DNA of 64,000 nt from Lepus europaeus (Eukaryota > Chordata > Mammalia > Lagomorpha > Leporidae): assembly GCF_033115175.1 (NCBI RefSeq), contig NC_084844.1:30847885-30911884 (forward strand), given 5' to 3'. Made by a program: the position numbers and the translations under genes. Of this stretch, positions 23,266 through 35,569 are shown one piece after another. Each line of letters starts with the position of its first letter. Position 1 is the first letter of the stretch. The notes beneath the pieces were generated by a model. That model was not told the origin of the DNA. It saw nothing but the letters and a program-made list of their open reading frames with translations, and did not search any database.

Positions 23266-25529
23266 ACCTAGAAAGTGAAGAAAGGGGCCCTTTTCATGGA
23301 CCTATCACTTTTTTCTTAAGAGAGCTACGCCCATCCCTGAAGCTCCCTGGAGGAATGAGTCACTTTCCCATGTATTCTCTGCAAGGAAGGCTGAGAAACT
23401 CAATAGTTGACATTTTCAGCCTTAAAAATGAAAGTGATGCCATCCTAGAAAAGAGGTGAACTCTAGATGGGAAATAAATAGCAGGAAGGCAACCAATAGT
23501 GTCTGCTAGGTCCAGGTAGCAAGTCTCTTTTCCATGTACCCTTCTCTGTATTTTCGCAATAGAACTTGGCTTTCTCTAAATGTCTGTATTCAAGAGACAT
23601 TCAGGTCTGATTTGATAGTTCTGCATGGTGGGAGAGTTGACCAGGGTTCCTCTCACCCCAGTAATGTACAAGGAACCTGGTCGGTACTCTCTTTCTATCC
23701 CTTTGTGACCCGAAGCATCAAGTTAATTGAAGACGTGTCTGTTTACTCAGAGAGGGGTACAGTTTTTCCAGTAAGGATACCTGATACACCAGTCCCTTTA
23801 CCATCTCAATGAAGGTCTAAGATAGAAATTAGCTGCTGAATTGAAAATGTATGGTTGTTGTTGTTAGGGGGAGTATTATTCCTGATTGTATTAAGCCTTA
23901 GATAGCTAACTATCTATAAAGGTTTTTGGAATAAGAGTAAATGAATTCAGGAGGATAGCAAGTTATTTCTAAACAAGTTTACTGACATGGAATCCCCTCT
24001 TCAAAAAGAAGCTCACGTGGAAGCTCCATTTACAAACATTTTAGCATAGATGTTCTGGTGAATATGGGTTTGGATGAGCAGGCCCAAGGCATGTTGCATT
24101 TACCCTATTGCTTTGCAGTGTCCCTTAAGACACCTTTGTGGAACTCCTCAGCCATATTGGAGTTTAAAAAGCACTGAGTTAATTCTTCATTGATGCAGAT
24201 ACTATTTCTAATCTAAATCCTTCACATCTTGTCACTTTTGGATCAGGGAAAGGAAATGAAGCCCTTTGCTGCAGCAGATGCGTGGAAAGCCTGCTTTCCT
24301 GTGCTTTCTCCCGAGCTTGCAGGGCTCCATCCCCATGAAGTGGACAACACAGCTCCATACTGAGTCAGCTACAGACCCTGACACTGACTTGGGGGATGCA
24401 GGGTTTCTCAGCTACTGGTGAATCTGAAGCCCCCAGTTAGTGATCTTGTGAGATCCAGTGTCCCAACAACGCCCTCAAGATATAGGACGGGACATGGCCT
24501 CCACCACAGCATTGTTTAGGGCCATGGAAAGGCACCAGGATTCCTGTAATATCGAAATATGTGTTCTGGTCTGGTTGTGTGCTAGGGGATAAGATTCTAA
24601 AAAGCTTTGCCTTTTTCTTGTGTAAACTCGGGAAAATGACTTGTCAGCCTTTGTTCCATTATCTATACAACAGGGACAACAGTATTTCCATCTTAGGAGT
24701 ATTGTAAGTATTCAGTGAGGTGAGGGGAGCAGGAGCACCCATCCCTGTATCTTCTCTCTGTGAGCCTATCTGTTGCTGATGCTCTTGTAGAATATGGCAG
24801 GAGTGCCTTCAGCACTGAAGAGCATGTTTACTGTGACTATTTTTACATTTAGCATTACCTTTACCATTTGACCTTTATTTCAGAAACATGATCTTTTCTG
24901 AAAAAGCATCAACCCTCCCAGGAGGTAGGGCCAGGCTGCTTAGAATGACCTGCAATAACCTCACTCTCACTTCCAGTTCAGCACCGTGAAGCAGAAGGAG
25001 AACAGAAGGAAATTGGGAGGGATCTCATGCATGCCTTGATGTTTTACTATTTTGGCTCATGCTCGGTGAAAGGGCCTGAGAAATGCATGGGGAGCTGGAC
25101 AGAAAAGACAGGGGCAGGAAGAAGGGAGAGTTGGGCGAAATTCAATGGCTTTCTGACTCTCTAAGGTCCCAGGCCTAAATACTAACTGATTGGGAGCACA
25201 AAGACAATCCGAGTTTTTCCTAAAGTCAAACCTGGCTGGATAATGGTGTGAAGGGTATAATAGGGCCACGTGCTTCAGTATTTATGGGTAAAAATCTCTC
25301 CCAAACCTCTGATCTGCTAAAACAGACTCTTGATAATGATATCCAGTAATCTACATATTTAATAGGCTTGTTAGGTGATTCTGTTTAGCACACTCATTGA
25401 TTCTTTTGCAATGAGCTAGCTTACTCCATACCCACCTCCCTTGGATACATGTCCCCCACCCCAAAGTGTGACAGAGATGCTGGGCTCCTTTCAAGTTGTA
25501 ATAATAATTATCATGGGGGTGGCATTTCA
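23266..25529. other. Mostly single-copy DNA
   Basis: No gene. Apart from the MIR at 24600-24730, nothing recognisable. The frame at 23534-23812 has no family features. Confidence 0.5.
24600..24730 (+). mobile_element. MIR SINE remnant
   Basis: CTTGTCAGCCTTTGTTCCAT, TATACAACAGGGACAACAG and AGTATTGTAAGTATTCAGTG resemble the MIR 3' half. Confidence 0.5.
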
Positions 25530-25640
25530 TTGTGGTTGAAGGAACTCTGGTTTGAGATCAGGAGACCTCAAGCCTAGTAATTTTCTTTCCACTTCCCCAG
25601 AGGAAGTTGGCCTAATCATGCAACTGCCTTTTCTCAGAGA
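25530..25640 (+). mobile_element. MIR SINE remnant
   Basis: CTCTGGTTTGAGATCAGGAG followed by GAAGTTGGCCTAATCATG resembles the MIR 5' half. Confidence 0.4.
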
Positions 25641-25912
25641 TCTTGGTTCACCTTTTGCTGAATTATAATCTTCAGAGGGTCCGTATCACAGCGGGGGTGA
25701 CCATTATCTTGTCTGTGCAGTGTTACCAAGTTTCTTGTTATCTTAGACTTTTCTATGCTTCCCAATTTGTCCAGGTAAATTATAGACTGTCACACTTTTC
25801 GTATCTTCACTTTAGCTGTCATATACTCACAGTAACAAACTGGAAGAGAAAAACACATTGACATGCATACCCACACACAAGCAGACATATATTCTCCCTT
25901 TTCTGTAACTCT

Positions 25913-25933
25913 AACACACACACACACACACAC
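25913..25933. repeat. CA microsatellite
   Basis: About ten uninterrupted AC units. Confidence 0.9.
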
Positions 25934-25998
25934 CTACCTTTAAATAAATGACCACTTCACATCCAGATAGCACTATATATCAAGACGTTTTACACATA

Positions 25999-26282
25999 GA
26001 GGTCAGCATTGTGGCATAATGGGTAAAGCCACCACCTGAGGTGCTAGCATCCCATACAGGTACCAATTTGTGTCCTAGCTGCTCCAGGACACAATTCAGC
26101 TCCCTGCTAATGGACTGGGAAAAGCAGCAGAAGATGACCCAAGTGCTTGGGTCACTGCCACCCATGTGGGAAACCTGGGTGAAGCTCCTGGCTTCCTCCT
26201 GCCCCAGTCCTGGCCATTACTAGCCTATGGATGATCTCTCTCTTTTACAAGTAAATAGATAAATATTTAAAGAAATATATAG
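25999..26282 (+). mobile_element. C-repeat SINE, older
   Basis: AGGTCAGCATTGTGGCATAA head, ATGACCCAAGTGCTTGGGTC body and a short TACAAGTAAATAGATAAATA tail. The CT tract is reduced. Confidence 0.9.
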
Positions 26283-27274
26283 AGAAAAAAGTATACGTTG
26301 CAGATCGGCAATACTTTTATATGCATACTCAGAACTTACTCTTATTTCACAGAGAATTCTAACAAACTTGGTTGTATGACATCTAAGCCTTAAGAAGAAT
26401 ACAATCAAACAGAAAGAACAAAAATGGGACACGATCGGAGGATACAATGAGAGCACCAAGATCTCAGAGCTGAATACCCAGCAGCAAGGCAACACATAAA
26501 GAAAAAATACTGTAACACACAGAACATCTAGAGCCACTAACTTTAAGAAAAAATAATGCTTTACATCTCCCATGGAGCCTGGCCGTGCTGTGATACAGCT
26601 CAGCATGATCCCTTCTGTTCTGGGGATGACTGAATCATCCAGAACCCTAGACTGAGTTCTGTTGTTTTCTGTTTGGGAAGATTGGATGTGAGCATTCTGA
26701 TTAACAAAGATTTATTACTCAAAGGTTAATAACTCCCAGATAAGATTTGCTTCCTGGAATTCAGAATTTTAGAGTTGGAAAATGTCATAATCTTAATGAA
26801 ATTATGACTTACTAAAGGAGTATATAGCAATAACCCTTCTCCATTGAGCTGGTCAGTCAGTGGAGACCTTTCGTTACCCATCAACTCATGCTGGTGAGCT
26901 TTTTGCTGTCTCAGGATTAGATGAACCTTAAGATTCTTTCCAAAATTGCAAAGAAACAAGGTCGAGGTAAAGCAGGGAACTCAATGATTGCCATGAACAG
27001 CACATGTCCAGATTGCCTTTCTACTTCTTCCCTTTAAGTGTTTTTACCCCATCACAGCTACAATGTCACCACCTCTGTCATTCCATCTGCCCTTCCCTGC
27101 CCCATCTCCCAGGTCCAAATCTATCCCTGTTCCTCTGTCTAGCTTCAGTGCCGTAGTCTGAGAAGTGAAATCTGAAATCTTCTCCTCTGAGCTTTCATGA
27201 GATGTGCATGAGCTCTCTCTGTGCTTTCTCATTTCTGTGTATGGATTTTTCTTTCTTATGGTTTCTCCCTCTCA
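26283..27274. other. Single-copy DNA
   Basis: A minus-strand 128-residue frame (26220-26606) starts in unique DNA and ends in a SINE. It is cysteine- and leucine-rich only because of composition. No gene call. Confidence 0.45.
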
Positions 27275-27405
27275 ATAGCTTATAATTTGCTTAAGGACAG
27301 AATCTGGATTTGATTCATTTCCATGTCTCCAGTAGAATCTGACATACTCTCTCACATAAAATGGATGTTTGGTAGATGCTTGTTGAATGAATACACAAAT
27401 AACCA
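27275..27405 (+). mobile_element. L2 LINE 3' end remnant
   Basis: TTTGCTTAAGGACAGAATCTGG, TCCATGTCTCCAGTAGAATC and GATGCTTGTTGAATGAAT follow the L2 terminal order. Confidence 0.65.
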
Positions 27406-27784
27406 AGACAGCCTTTGCATTTATCATTTCTACACTGATTGGTGGTCTTATTTTTCTTTTCCATTTGTCATTGTTACATTGTTAACAGAGAATCAGGGAC
27501 TCTAGGCAAAATAGAAACTTACTGACAGGCATTCACATGAAAAATCTGTATTCTGATTCTTGTTCCCTTAGGAGAGTGACAACTTTCCCTCCTCTTACAA
27601 AGTGTGGCCCAAGAGCGATGGCCTCTCAAATGAAGAGAAAATCACTGAACCTTGTAATGTAGCCTTACACTTATGAATATAGCTTCAAAACACATTTGTT
27701 TGACACTCTTTGGTTGATTGTTCTTAACAAAAAGTAGTCTGATAGCATATTTGTAAAACATGCAGAGTTTTCAAAATGCTTTGA

Positions 27785-27930
27785 TATACACAATCTTTTT
27801 TGATTGTCATCACAAAATATAATGGAAGGCAGGACAGATGCTATTACCTTTGCTTTTGAGATGAAAATTCTGAGGCTCATTGAACTAATGTGAGTTGCTC
27901 AAAGTTACATAGGGAAGTGGCAAAATCAAG
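27785..27930 (-). mobile_element. MIR SINE remnant
   Basis: GATGAAAATTCTGAGGCTCA and GAGTTGCTCAAAGTTACATA are inverted MIR core words. Confidence 0.6.
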
Positions 27931-28221
27931 GATATTTTTGTCATTTTTCAGTATTTTGCACTCAAGTCCTTAGAAAATATAAAAATTTCCAGTTCAAACC
28001 TTTCTTGTTTGATTCAACCTAGTTGATCTTTCCCATCTTTGGACACCAACAGTAAGCATTGATTCTACCATGCATTTAGCATTTTCTACCTTGTAATATT
28101 ATTTTTAAAAATATATAGACAGGTCGAGGAATAATTTTTTCCCTCTTCTTCATGCTATTTGTTGAACTCTTAATATAGAGTTAATCATATGTGTATAAAG
28201 TCAATTGAAAATAGATCTCAG

Positions 28222-28549
28222 AGGGCCAGCGCCATGGTGCAGTAGGTTAATCTTCCACCTGCAGTGCAGGCATCCTATCTGGGTGCCTGTTCAAGACCTT
28301 GCTGCTCCTCTTCCAATCCAGCTCCTGTTGTGGCCTGGGAAAGCAGTAGAAGATGGCCCAAGTCCTTGGGCACTTGTACCCACATGGGAGACCAGGAAGA
28401 AACTCCTGGCTCCTAGCTTTGGATCGGCACAGCTCTGGCCATTTTGGCCATTTGGGGAGTGAACCAACGGAAGGAAGACCTTTTTCTCTGTCTCTCCCTC
28501 TCACTGTCTGTAACTCTACCTCTCAAATAAATAAATAAAATCTTAAAAT
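28222..28549 (+). mobile_element. C-repeat SINE inside the L1
   Basis: AGGGCCAGCGCCATGGTGCA head, AGATGGCCCAAGTCCTTGGG body and the tail AAATAAATAAATAAAATC. Duplication ATAGATCTCAG at 28211-28221 and 28550-28560. Confidence 0.97.
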
Positions 28550-29476
28550 ATAGATCTCAGTAAAATATAAGAGTGGGAATAAGAGAGGGAGGAGGAAGTT
28601 TATAACTGTAAGGCTGTATAGTTCTGCATACATTCCTATGGACTTACTTCTAAGGATACAGTTTAAAAATTCGCTGTGGGTCCCCAAATCCCGTTAAGCT
28701 GGGTCGTAAAAATGCCATCTTAAGTGTTAAAGTGACCATATGAAGTGTTAAACTGATCATATAGACAGGATTAAGTGTTAAAGGGATCATATAAGTAAGA
28801 TCAAGTGTCTAGTAATAATAACAGATAGAATTAAAAAGGAGAGAATGTTCCAACATGGGAAGCAGTCCACACAGCAGATTCGTAGAATGACAATTGCTTT
28901 AAATATCACTTTAACCTCAGAATCAGCCCTTAAGGCATTCTAGTCTGGCTGAAAAGCCTGTGAGAGCATTTCAGGCATGGAAAGTGAAGACATTGTGGCA
29001 AAAAAAAAATGTCCTACATGAAAGATTTCTGTGAGAGAGACCTCAGCGGAAAGAAAGGGCCACCAAAGAAAGATGTACTTTTCTCTGAAGGGAAGAGAGA
29101 ACTTCCACTTTGCTTATAGCCTTGTGTAAATACTGATGGAGACTGTGGATTCAAAAGGCTTCCATAGCCTTGGCAGCTCATGTCAAGAGCCTTGGGTGAT
29201 CACTGATGTCATGCATAAGACTGTTAATTGTAAAATTAACAACAGGAGTCACTGTGCACTTACTCCTCATGCAGGACCTCTGTCCTCAATGAGTTGTATT
29301 ATGAGAATTAACTATAAAACTTGCTCTCAAACAGATTTATATGTGTATGTGTGCAAGTTGTTAAATCTTTACTTAGTATAGAGTTGGTCTTCTGTGTGTA
29401 AAGTTAATTGAAAATGAATCTTAATGGAGAATGGGACTGGGAATGGGAGAGGGAGGAGGAAGTGGGGTGGGAGAGA

Positions 29477-29491
29477 GGGTGGGAGGGTGGG
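29477..29491 (+). other. L1 3'UTR G-quadruplex motif
   Basis: GGGTGGGAGGGTGGG has four G3 tracts with one-base loops, within a longer G-rich purine tract just before the L1 end. G-rich quadruplex-forming tracts are a known recurrent feature of mammalian L1 3'UTRs. Confidence 0.75.
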
Positions 29492-29609
29492 TATGGTGGG
29501 AAGAATCACTATATTCCTAAAGTTGTACTTATGAAATTTGTACTCATTAAATAAAAGGCTTCTTTGGGGAAAATAAATAAATCTTTTTAAAAAATACATA
29601 TATAGACAG

Positions 29610-30126
29610 ACAATAATGGTTAATTTTTAAGTGTCAAGTTGGCTAGACCATGATACCCAAATATTTGGTCAAACATCAATTTAGATATTTCTGGGAAGGT
29701 CCTTTTAAAATGAGATTGTATATAAGTCAGCAGATTTTGGGCAAAGCAGTTGACTTCCATATTGTGGATGGGCCTTAAGAGAAAAGTCTGAAGTCCTCAC
29801 ATGATGAAATAAATGCTATCTCCAGATTGCCTTCAGGCTCAAGTCACAACACCAGCTCTTCTCTGTGTTGCTAGTCTGCCTGCCTACCCTGCAGGTTTCA
29901 GCCATGCCAGCTCTACAGTTGTGTGAGCCAGCTTCTTGAAATCAATCTCTCTCTCTCATATAAACATACATACATACATATATATATATGTATATATATA
30001 TATAGTGATCTGTTCATTCTGTTTCTCTTTTTAAAAATCAATCTATATATTATCTATCTATCTATCTATCTATTTATCTATCTATCTATCTTCTTTTCAT
30101 CCTGTTTCTCTGGAGAACCCTAATAT
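29610..30126 (+). mobile_element. Ancient LTR/MER-like interspersed repeat with microsatellites
   Basis: Starts AATGGTTAATTTTTAAGTGTCAAGTTGGCTAG-like (29612 on), passes a TGTGTGAGCCAGCTTCTTGA block and ends with GTTTCTCTGGAGAACCCTAA after the TATC tract. These words mark a common mammalian interspersed repeat whose name I cannot assign with confidence. Confidence 0.6.
29965..30092. repeat. Compound microsatellite: ACAT, TA and TATC
   Basis: ACAT and TA repeats (29965-30004) and a TATC tetranucleotide tract (30051-30092) lie in the 3' part of an ancient repeat. The tetranucleotide tract is a probable length-polymorphic marker. Confidence 0.9.
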
Positions 30127-30970
30127 AGGAAGCTCTCAACTTAAAAGGAAAACTGGTTTTATAAATGTACTTAAGTTTAAAATGTAAGAGCTCATTAATT
30201 CATAATAATACCCATTTTTTTAAAAAAAAAAGGAAGAAAAAGAGAGCTCTATTGACCAAAAACAAAAACAAAAAACAAAAACAAACAAGCAAACAAACAA
30301 AATCCTCAAGAAACCAGTGAACTCAACAACATTGGAAGTAGTTATGGTTACAACTTCTTATTCTAAAAATGGACCGTTAAAAGGGAAGAGTTAGGCATTT
30401 ATTCTGTCCTTCCTATATAAACTGCACTGCAGGGTAACCAGTCCCTGATTGGTGAAGGAAAGTATTTAATTATAAAGGAATTCCAGGCAATAAGTGTGGA
30501 AGGCATGGTAGAGCTAGAACTATTTTCTAACCTCTAATATAATGATTGTGTCAGGTAATGAGCAACAATGAATGAAACCATGACGTGAAAGGTTGATGAA
30601 GAACTTGACAAAGGTTTGACCAGGCTGACGTCACTTGAACTCACCCATCAGTCTAAGGGTCACTAAAAGAATGGAATAATAGGACATTGTGTACCCTCTG
30701 GTAGAAGGCAATACACAACAAACAGGTTCACTAATGAAGTATTCTTGTCAAAAACGTAGGTGAAACTAAATCAGGCCTTTAACTAACCTCAGTGTATGGA
30801 ATACAATAGATATGAATAGAACACATTAAAACAAACAATGAAGCAGAAAAACCCCAAATGGGTAGTGTGACGTAGGGCACAAGGGTATTATTCATAAGTG
30901 TACTGGAATAAAAGGCAGATTGGGGTTGTTCCAAGTCAAATTTGGGGAATGGTCGCCATAAGAATACGAT
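30127..30970. other. Single-copy DNA with an A/C-rich tract
   Basis: An AAAAAC/AAAC-rich tract at about 30258-30302. Otherwise no recognised content. Confidence 0.5.
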
Positions 30971-31319
30971 GGGGGGCTGGTGTTGCCGATGAAGCTGATA
31001 ATCCCATAGGGTGCCAGTTCCAGTTCCAGCTGCTCCGCTTCTGATCCAGCTCTCTGCTATGGCCTGGGAAAGCAGCAGAAGATGGCCCAAGGGCTTGGGC
31101 CCCTACAACTATGTAGGAGACCTGGGAGCAACTCCTGGCTCCTGGCTTTGGCCTGGCCCAGCCATGGCCATTTGGGGAGTGAACCAGAGGACAGAGGATC
31201 TCTCTCTCTCTCTCTCTCTCCCCCCCCCTCTCATTTCTCTCTCTCTCTCTGCCTCTCCTTCTTCCTCTCCCTCTCCCTAACTCTGCTTTTCAAATAAATA
31301 CATAAATATTAAAAAAAAA
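30971..31319 (+). mobile_element. C-repeat SINE with degenerate head
   Basis: GGGGGGCTGGTGTTGCCGAT head with part of the tRNA-like region lost, then AGATGGCCCAAGGGCTTGGG, a CT/C tract and AATACATAAATATTAAAAAA. Confidence 0.92.
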
Positions 31320-32249
31320 GGAATGTGGTATGTTCTAAAGGACAACAGACATGGCTCCTGCAGTAAATTAATGATATGAAAGAAGGAAGAGGGGAACTTT
31401 TCGATGTTAAAGAGATTTAAACAATATTAGGACTAAATGTATTGAGTCAATTCTTATTCCATCCATTGGGAAATATCACCATTTACTGGATTCTAGATGA
31501 GTACCAAGGAATCCCAGCTTTGCAGACATAGTAAGAACATGGAGGTAATGTAAGAAAATTTCCATTTTTTGTAGAGATGTATAATGAACTATCTTTGTGT
31601 AAAACAACATGGTATATGTGATTTTCTATAAAATGTGTTATGAAGGATAAGACTAATATGGCATAATCCTGGAAATTATTGCTACTAGCTGGTAATTTTA
31701 AGGAGATTGCCTGTTATGTTCTTTACCTCTTAATGTATTTGAACATATAAATAATAAAAATAAAACACTATATCAGAAAAAGTATTTCCTAAAAATCAGC
31801 ATATTCCATGATTATTGGTCTAAGAGTATATTTTCCTACTTAATCTAAAAGTTTAGAGTAGTTTTAATATCTAACAGGCATTCTACTTTCTATGTGTAGT
31901 CAATTTAATCTCATAAGCATTAGGAAGTAATTATTATTATCACCATTCCCAAACATTTGAAAAAAGTGAAGCATAGAGTCATCAAGGAAACGTCTCAAGC
32001 AATTTGAGATATACTCGGTGGTATATATAAATATCTCTAGCCTCCTCATTCTTACCCATTCTGCTGTTTTATAGTTAATGGTAACTTCCCAGAGTACAGT
32101 AATATTAATTTGCATGTGATATAGAGCAATGCATTGACATGAAGAAAAGGAAGAGAAGGAACTTTCTTTTAGGAACAGCATTGGTCAAAATTTTCAAATA
32201 GATGAACTTTACCTAGGTGTCTGTCTCTCCATCCCTATGTATTCCTATT
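31320..32249. other. Single-copy AT-rich DNA
   Basis: AT-rich throughout, with neither a gene nor a recognised repeat. Confidence 0.5.
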
Positions 32250-32263
32250 TCCCTTTGTATCTT

Positions 32264-32630
32264 TTTTTTTTTTTTAAAAAGATTTATTTATTTATTTGAA
32301 AGGCAGAGTCACAGAGAGTCAGAGGCAGAGGCAGAGAGAGAGAGAGAGGTCTTCCATCCACTGGTTCACTCACCCCAATCAGCCACAATGGCCAGAGCTG
32401 TACTGATCTGAAGCCAGGAGCCAGGAGCTTCCTCCAGGTCTTCCCACATGGGTAGAGGGGCCCGAGGAGTTGGGCCATATTCTATTGCTTTCCCAGGTCA
32501 TAGCAGAGAGCTGGATTAGAAGTGGAGCAGCTGGGACTTTAACTGGTGCCCATATGGGATGCCAGCACTGCAGGCAGCTGCTTCACCCACTAACTAACTT
32601 CACCCACACTATGCCACAGTGCTGTTCCCC
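32264..32630 (-). mobile_element. C-repeat SINE (CSINE)
   Basis: Poly(T)-AAAAAGATTTATTTATTTATT edge and a head carrying a local duplication of TTCACCCAC. Target-site duplication TCCCTTTGTATCTT at 32250-32263 and 32631-32644. Confidence 0.96.
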
Positions 32631-32644
32631 TCCCTTTGTATCTT

Positions 32645-33074
32645 GAGTGAACCCCAAAATCTGGTGGCTTTAGGCCTTTTGACTCCTTCTAATCAAAATA
32701 GGCTGGGAGTAGTTATTGGATTGGAAATTTCAAATACCCACATTAGCTTTAATATTCTGTTTGGTGTGGGTATGGATTGGACCTTGGAAATTGCATTTTT
32801 AATAAGTTCTCAAAGTGATTTTGAAATAGTGTGTACCTGATCACACTTTCAGAAAGAGCTGATATTTCTGTACCAAGACTACCATACACTACACAATAGT
32901 CTACATAAAATGACTACTTTTCTCTGAATCTGCAAGTCAAGTTTCAGCTACTTTAACATGAGATGGAAAGCAATCCAATTAAACAACCGAATTCACATTA
33001 AAATGAGAATAACTTATAGTAGCTACTTCAAAATTATCAGATTTGTTTGCAATTAAAATAGAAGATAATTTGTA
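32645..33074. other. Single-copy DNA
   Basis: Holds nothing recognisable between two C-repeats. Confidence 0.5.
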
Positions 33075-33372
33075 ACCAATTTTAAAATTTATTTATTTAT
33101 TTATTTGAGAGGGAGAAAGAGAGAACGAGCGAGCTCCCATCTGCTGATTTACCCCCTACTGTCTGCAGTGGCCAGATCAGTCCAGGCCAAAGTTTAGAGT
33201 CAGGATCACAATCCAGTCTCCCATGCGTGTAGCAGGGTTACAACTACCAAAGCTATCACCACTGCCTCCTAGGGTGTGCGTTAACAGAAAGCTAGAATTG
33301 AGACCAGGAACCCGGGTACTCCAATAAGGCATCCCAACCAACATCGCAACCACTGTGCCAAACTTCTGCCCC
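33075..33372 (-). mobile_element. Old C-repeat SINE
   Basis: AATTTATTTATTTATTTATT edge, CATCTGCTGATTTACCCCCT, TCTCCCATGCGTGTAGCAGG and CAACCACTGTGCCAAACTTC. Diverged; the flanks share CCAATTT. Confidence 0.85.
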
Positions 33373-34479
33373 AATTTAAAGGCATGTTTTGGGCTGCACA
33401 TTAAGAATACAAGGAGAACATGGCAGGCCTCCTACTTCAAGGAGCTCACACCATACAGACCACAATCGTGATTCTAACACAACAGAAAAAGGTCCTTAAA
33501 GAATTTAGCACAGGGTGCTACCTGATCACAGTACAGGGTTTCCTAACCTGGAATGGGGAGGGTAAGGGATCAGGGAAGACTGCCTTGAGAAGGAGGAATC
33601 TCAACTGAGGCCAAAAGGTGTCTGCGAAAAATTTGTAGGCTAAGAAAGAGCAGAGTCTGTGTTAGAAAATGCTACTACTTGACAGGCACCGAGGAGAGGG
33701 TACTCCATGCACTTGGGGTGGGAGATCTGCGAATCAGAATCAGGGATACTCTGTGGGTGGGGCCTTGCTGTGACTGAGGTCTGGGTAGTCCTGGTGAGTG
33801 AACAGAAAGTTCAGCATTCTGGAGGCATTTCCCACTTCCCTCCATAGTGTCACCCACCCAGAGCCCAGCACATCACCATAGAAAGGAGGAGAAGCTTGGG
33901 CAAGACTTCCTTCTTTTCTTCGTTCAGAAACCAGGAGATACAAGGTGGAGACACTGCTGCTAACTACATGGAGCTGTGCTGACAGCATTTGGTCTTTTGT
34001 TGCAAATGACTAGAAGGAGCCTAGAGGGAGCCTGGATTCCGAATCAGCCCCAAACAAGGCTGTCTCTGAGAGGAAGCTACTAGAATCTTCTGAAAATTTC
34101 TATTAGAGCTGAGGTGGGGACTGTCCCTATTTCTCCAAGACAATTATCTGTTCCTGGGAATTGAACTTTTTTCAGGGTGGCTGATGGCAGTGACCTTGCC
34201 CAACTTTGCTCACTAATTTGCTTCTTGAAGCCTTCAACCAACATCTGTAAGTCAGTCTCCTGAGTTAGCAGGCAGGATACTATTCCCATGTCTGCTGGGT
34301 CTGCAGTAGGGACTGAGAGAACCTGTCCACTTGCTCCCTGGAGCCTGACAACACTTGCATGTTCTAGATCCAGGCAGAGGCATTCTGACACCCGTCCATT
34401 GGTATGGAGGCTGCAGTAGGAAATGTTCCCCCAAAGGCCCTTTGCCTTTCATTTAAACATTTACATAAGCAATAGAGAT
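33373..34479. other. Single-copy DNA, possibly decayed repeat
   Basis: No gene. Composition around 33420-33620 (CAAGGAGCTCACACCATACA, AAGACTGCCTTGAGAAGGAG) hints at an old MIR/L3-like remnant, not assigned. Confidence 0.4.
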
Positions 34480-34856
34480 TTACTGTAGAAGAATTGGAAA
34501 TAGCACCTAAGTATAAAGAAGAAAAATTTCACAGTCACCCAGGGTTTCAATATTGTGCATGCAATCCTACATATGTATATTGTATTTCTTGTACTATCAC
34601 AGGATCATATCATGCATGCTACTCAGAATTTATTTTAAGATAACTTTATATGATTGTTACATTACAATGTCAAAACATCCATGGTTACAATGAGTACATA
34701 CTGTTCCATTGTAAAGATGTGCCATTATTTATTAAGCAATTCTCAGTTGGGGACATTTAGGTTCTCATCAGTGTTTTGTCTCTTTAAGAAAAAATTTAAA
34801 ATGTATTTTGTTAGGGAGAGAGAGAGAAAGAAGGAGAGAGAGAGAGAGAGGGAGAA

Positions 34857-34889
<33 letters not shown>

Positions 34890-35290
34890 ACACCCATCTT
34901 CTGATTCCCTCCCTGAATGTTCACAATGTACAGGACTGGGCTGAGGATGAGCCACAGTCAGGAAGCAGGAACCCAATCCAAGTCTCTCCAGTGGTGGCAG
35001 GAACCCAGTTTCTTGAGCCACCACCGTTGCTTCCCAGGGTCTGCATTATCAAGAAGCTGTAGTCAGGAATCAAAGCTGGAAATAGAAGCCATTGTAAGAT
35101 GTAGGCCTCTAAACTGGTATGCTACAGTGTACAGACTGTACATACTTTTTATACACTTAGTCAATTTTTTTCATAGAAATTTATGCAAGTGGAAACTGAT
35201 AAGATGCTTTCAAATTCTAAAGGACTTTGGCACATTTAGCTGGTCAAATTGCCCTAAACATAGCATGCATGAATGTATGTGCACAGCACA
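34480..35290 (-). mobile_element. Ancient L1 fragments flanking an old C-repeat
   Basis: TACTGTTCCATTGTAAAGAT, TTATTAAGCAATTCTCAGTT and GGACATTTAGGTTCTCATC lie left of the SINE, and AGCTGGTCAAATTGCCCTAA lies right of it. These resemble antisense old L1. Confidence 0.5.
34795..35130 (-). mobile_element. Old C-repeat SINE with GA expansion
   Basis: A GA-rich tract (34815-34890), CTTCTGATTCCCTCCCTGAA, GAGCCACCACCGTTGCTTCC and ATGCTACAGTGTACAG. Older subfamily. Confidence 0.8.
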
Positions 35291-35303
35291 AGTATGGCAT
35301 TAG

Positions 35304-35350
35304 TCATCACCATCATCATCACCATCATCATCATCATCGTCGTCGTCATT
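35304..35350. repeat. ATC/CGT trinucleotide repeat
   Basis: A run of ATC and ACC triplets changes into three CGT triplets near 35338-35348, placing consecutive CpGs in an otherwise CpG-poor setting. Confidence 0.85.
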
Positions 35351-35480
35351 ACGGGTAATAGTTATTGAGTACATAGTATATACTTGGCAAAGTTTTAAGC
35401 ATTTAACTTATCACAGTTTATTTAATTGCCTCAACACCACTGTGGTAGATATTATGATTATTTATAACGCATGATGGGGA
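35350..35480 (-). mobile_element. MIR SINE remnant
   Basis: ATAGTTATTGAGTACATAGT and GTGGTAGATATTATGATTAT are inverted MIR 3' words. Confidence 0.6.
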
Positions 35481-35569
35481 AACTGTATTTTAGAATGAAA
35501 AATGGGTTACATTGTTAAAATGAAAAAAGTAAAAAAGAAGCTATTTCCCTGTATTCAAATCCCACTCTC

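Larger units (their letters stand above)
28123..29583 (+). mobile_element. 5'-truncated lagomorph L1, 3'UTR, interrupted by a SINE
   Basis: Contains AAGTGTTAAAGTGACCATAT, CCAACATGGGAAGCAGTCCA, CTTCCATAGCCTTGGCAGCT and the purine-rich tail leading to ATTCATTAAATAAAAGG-type words, the plus orientation of the rabbit L1 3'UTR. The insertion is flanked by a decayed duplication (28102-28122 and 29584-29609) built on TTTTTAAAAA and ATATATAGACAG. No ORF2 remains. The SINE at 28222-28549 interrupts it. A module near 28140-28600 recurs at about 29330-29470. Confidence 0.88.

Noticed and set aside
26220-26606. 128-residue minus-strand frame resembling a membrane protein
   Set aside because: Hydrophobicity follows from AT-rich composition, and the C-terminal end runs into a SINE.
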